DNA of 7,956 bases from Chloroflexota bacterium (GTDB lineage Bacteria > Chloroflexota > Anaerolineae > Promineifilales > Promineifilaceae). Below the pieces are notes generated by a model. The model did not search any database. It worked only from the letters and a program-made list of their open reading frames with translations, and was not told the origin of the DNA. The DNA lies in the NCBI GenBank assembly GCA_030599405.1, contig JAUVOB010000049.1, positions 1 to 7,956 on the forward strand, given 5' to 3'. The translations under genes were made by a program, and so were the position numbers. Below, piece by piece: positions 6,915-7,956 of this stretch (the stretch's first letter is position 1; every line of letters begins with the position of its first letter).

Positions 6915-7142
6915 TCAAGGTTTTTCGACTATAACGGCACATTTATCGTTCGCGAGTATCTCTGATCTGATGCTCCTAAATACTGATTCAGTACGATAAT
7001 ACCCAGGGTGAAAGGTTTGGCTTGTTGAGCCTGCGCCGACGGGTGAGTATAGCACAAGAAAATAGTACTCTATAAAAGGGTATGAGTCATTCAGAGGCCT
7101 CTCATAATGGCAGAGCGACCAAGCTGCAACTCGTTCTACCAT
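6915..7142 (-). CDS. Doubtful small ORF upstream of the Nudix gene
   Basis: A 75-codon ATG-initiated minus-strand frame with no recognised family. Two facts make it worth recording. The frame is open well upstream of its ATG, back to a TAG at 7221-7223, giving about 101 sense codons. After its TGA (6915-6917) the same frame continues for 24 plausible codons to a TAG at 6840-6842, which overlaps the Nudix start by 17 nt in the way operon genes often do. The visible peptide has an aromatic-rich middle (PFIEYYFLVLY) and no signal peptide. The ATG lacks a clear Shine-Dalgarno. It may be a decayed gene, a gene interrupted by a sequencing error, or chance. Confidence 0.2.
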   Translation of the reverse strand: MVERVAAWSLCHYERPLNDSYPFIEYYFLVLYSPVGAGSTSQTFHPGYYRTESVFRSIRSEILANDKCAVIVEKP

Positions 7143-7173
7143 CGTGCGTATAGAATGTGGAGATAAGGGATAC

Positions 7174-7195
7174 CGATCATCTCGATCATCGATGA
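7174..7195. repeat. Direct repeat CGATCATC x2 with adjoining 10-bp palindrome
   Basis: CGATCATC occurs at 7174-7181 and again at 7183-7190, a 9-bp period. The second copy runs into the perfect palindrome TCATCGATGA (7186-7195). The cluster lies just upstream of the pspC promoter candidate and 66 bp before its ATG, a position suited to an activator or response-regulator site, but the units are short. Confidence 0.3.
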
Positions 7196-7200
7196 AGAAT

Positions 7201-7230
7201 TTGCCGGTATATCGGCCGTACTATTTATTA
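7201..7230 (+). promoter_or_regulatory. Weak promoter candidate for the PspC gene
   Basis: TTGCCG (7201-7206) could be a -35 element, with TTATTA (7225-7230) as -10 after 18 bp. The A/T-rich stretch 7221-7235 offers other -10 registers. Transcription from here would leave a leader of about 25 nt carrying the strong Shine-Dalgarno. The match to consensus is modest. Confidence 0.28.
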
Positions 7231-7246
7231 AGATAAGCGACTTTTC

Positions 7247-7253
7247 AGGGAGG
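7247..7253 (+). promoter_or_regulatory. Strong Shine-Dalgarno of the PspC gene
   Basis: AGGGAGG lies eight nt before the ATG at 7262 and is the best ribosome-binding site in the window, fixing the start of the PspC-domain gene. Confidence 0.75.
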
Positions 7254-7261
7254 TTTCCAAA

Positions 7262-7696
7262 ATGCCACAGGCTCGTCTGATGCGCAGTGAAACTGATAGG
7301 TTTTTTGTTGGTGTATGTGGTGGAATTGCGGCTTATCTGGGTGTCGATTCAGTATTCGTCCGGCTGGCATTTATCCTGCTGGCACTGGCAAGTGGCATAG
7401 GTGTACTTCTATACCTAGTGCTGATATTCATCATGCCTAGTGAAGCGACTATCGATGCTCCCGCATCGAAGATTGTGCAAGATAATATTGATCAGTTTGG
7501 AAATGATGTCGGTTCAGGGGTCAAGCGAGTAAGACGCCATCCTCAAGGCCCAGCTATCGCCGCCGGATTTTTGATTCTCATGGGTATCTATCTATTGATG
7601 GATAGCTTCAGTCTGCTAAGCTGGCTAAACGGTACAGTCATCGTAGCCCTGGTCTTTATCGGATTTGGGATCTACCTGATATATCGTCGAAAGTAA
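7262..7696 (+). CDS. PspC-domain membrane protein
   Basis: The 144-residue product begins with a PspC domain (about residues 3-60): LMRSETDRFFVGVCGGIAAY, then LGVDSVFVRLAF and a hydrophobic helix (about 33-58) ending at MP. In the phage-shock system PspC is an inner-membrane partner that senses or transmits envelope stress; in many non-enteric bacteria PspC-domain proteins occur without the rest of that system, as here. A hydrophilic linker (60-95) carries a basic patch KRVRRH. Two further membrane segments follow (about 97-113 and 123-141), similar in style to the C-terminal membrane modules of LiaF-like proteins, and the protein ends in YRRK. The start is set by AGGGAGG eight nt upstream. 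No pspA or pspB homologue is visible. The gene is divergent from the Nudix operon and converges on the histidine kinase gene, with 28 bp between the stops. A role in envelope stress sensing is inferred from the family. Confidence 0.9.
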   Translation: MPQARLMRSETDRFFVGVCGGIAAYLGVDSVFVRLAFILLALASGIGVLLYLVLIFIMPSEATIDAPASKIVQDNIDQFGNDVGSGVKRVRRHPQGPAIAAGFLILMGIYLLMDSFSLLSWLNGTVIVALVFIGFGIYLIYRRK

Positions 7697-7724
7697 TAGC
7701 TACCCTCGACCAGGCTTGCACAAA

Positions 7725-7956
7725 TTAATGGCTTGGCTCTAACGTCGTTGCCCCAACAGGCCTGATTTTCTCTGACTGACTCCTGTACCTTTCGCGATCT
7801 GCCAAGATTGGGAGCGAAACAATAAAAGTACTCCCTTCTCCAACAGTGCTCTCAACGTAGATATTCCCCCCATGAGCTACGGCAATCCACCTGGCTATTG
7901 AGAGGCCAAGACCCGAACCTCCCGGATTCCGTGTTCGCGCTTTGTCAACCCGGTAA
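7725..7956 (-). CDS. Sensor histidine kinase, C-terminal end (5' partial)
   Basis: The last 76 complete codons of a two-component sensor kinase enter from the right edge. Counting from the first complete codon (bases 7955-7953), YRVDKAR at 1-7 is the tail of the F box, [11 protein letters not shown] at 12-22 is the G2 box of the HATPase ATP-binding domain, and HGGNIYVES followed by [11 protein letters not shown] at about 28-49 forms the closing strands. About 27 hydrophilic residues follow to the TAA at 7725-7727. The sensor, dimerisation and phospho-accepting His regions lie outside the window, so neither signal nor partner regulator can be named. It converges on the PspC-domain gene; whether the two are functionally linked cannot be judged here. 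Confidence 0.92.
   Translation of the reverse strand, partial: YRVDKARTRNPGGSGLGLSIARWIAVAHGGNIYVESTVGEGSTFIVSLPILADRERYRSQSEKIRPVGATTLEPSH

Larger units (their letters stand above)
6857..7261. other. 405-bp region between divergent Nudix and pspC genes
   Basis: This is the only stretch longer than 300 bp without a confident gene. It must hold the start signals of both the leftward Nudix operon and the rightward PspC gene. Visible items are the pspC ribosome site, a weak pspC promoter candidate, a direct repeat with an adjoining 10-bp palindrome near 7174-7195, and a minus-strand open frame described separately. I found no convincing -35/-10 pair for the leftward operon; TATTAT (7001-6996) and TATACT (7051-7046) on the minus strand lack a matching -35. 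No tRNA-like or riboswitch-like structure was recognised. Confidence 0.6.

Noticed and set aside
7025..7053. TTGAGC-17-TATAGC as a plus-strand promoter
   Set aside because: Both boxes match at only four of six positions and it lies over 200 bp before the PspC gene, with a closer candidate available.

Overview
The window looks like chromosomal DNA of a free-living bacterium, with base composition that appears close to half G+C (not counted). The mix of a bacterial PP2C phosphatase, a PspC-domain membrane protein, a histidine kinase and several membrane-tethered class A beta-lactamase-like proteins carrying a VanW-type peptidoglycan-binding region suggests a Chloroflexota-type organism, perhaps an Anaerolineae relative. 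That placement is inferred from gene content and protein style and is not proven here. No mobile element, CRISPR array, rRNA or tRNA gene was seen.

Left part, plus strand: the window opens inside a gene for a secreted serine hydrolase of the class A beta-lactamase fold (bases 2-1213, start lost off the left edge). A 131-bp gap with a good promoter candidate and an overlapping inverted repeat follows, then a complete PP2C-type protein phosphatase gene (1345-2172).

Centre, minus strand: four genes run leftwards as a likely operon. They are a Nudix hydrolase (6856-6347), a membrane-anchored serine hydrolase (6354-4879, overlapping the Nudix stop by 8 nt), a second, paralogous membrane-anchored serine hydrolase (4801-3200, 77-nt gap), and an aldo/keto reductase (3162-2197, 37-nt gap). 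The operon converges on the phosphatase gene with only 24 bp between stops.

Right part: a 405-bp region (6857-7261) separates the Nudix gene from a divergent PspC-domain gene (7262-7696, plus). It holds the pspC ribosome site, small repeats, a promoter candidate and a puzzling minus-strand open frame that runs into the Nudix start. At the right edge the C-terminal end of a sensor histidine kinase enters on the minus strand (7725-7956).

Taken together, three beta-lactamase-fold proteins, two with cell-wall-binding domains, lie within 6.4 kb of each other, near genes of envelope sensing and signalling type (PspC, histidine kinase, PP2C). The simplest reading is a cell-envelope neighbourhood. 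The Nudix and aldo/keto reductase genes are probably housekeeping or detoxification enzymes co-transcribed with the tandem hydrolases, and a functional link between them is not shown by the sequence.
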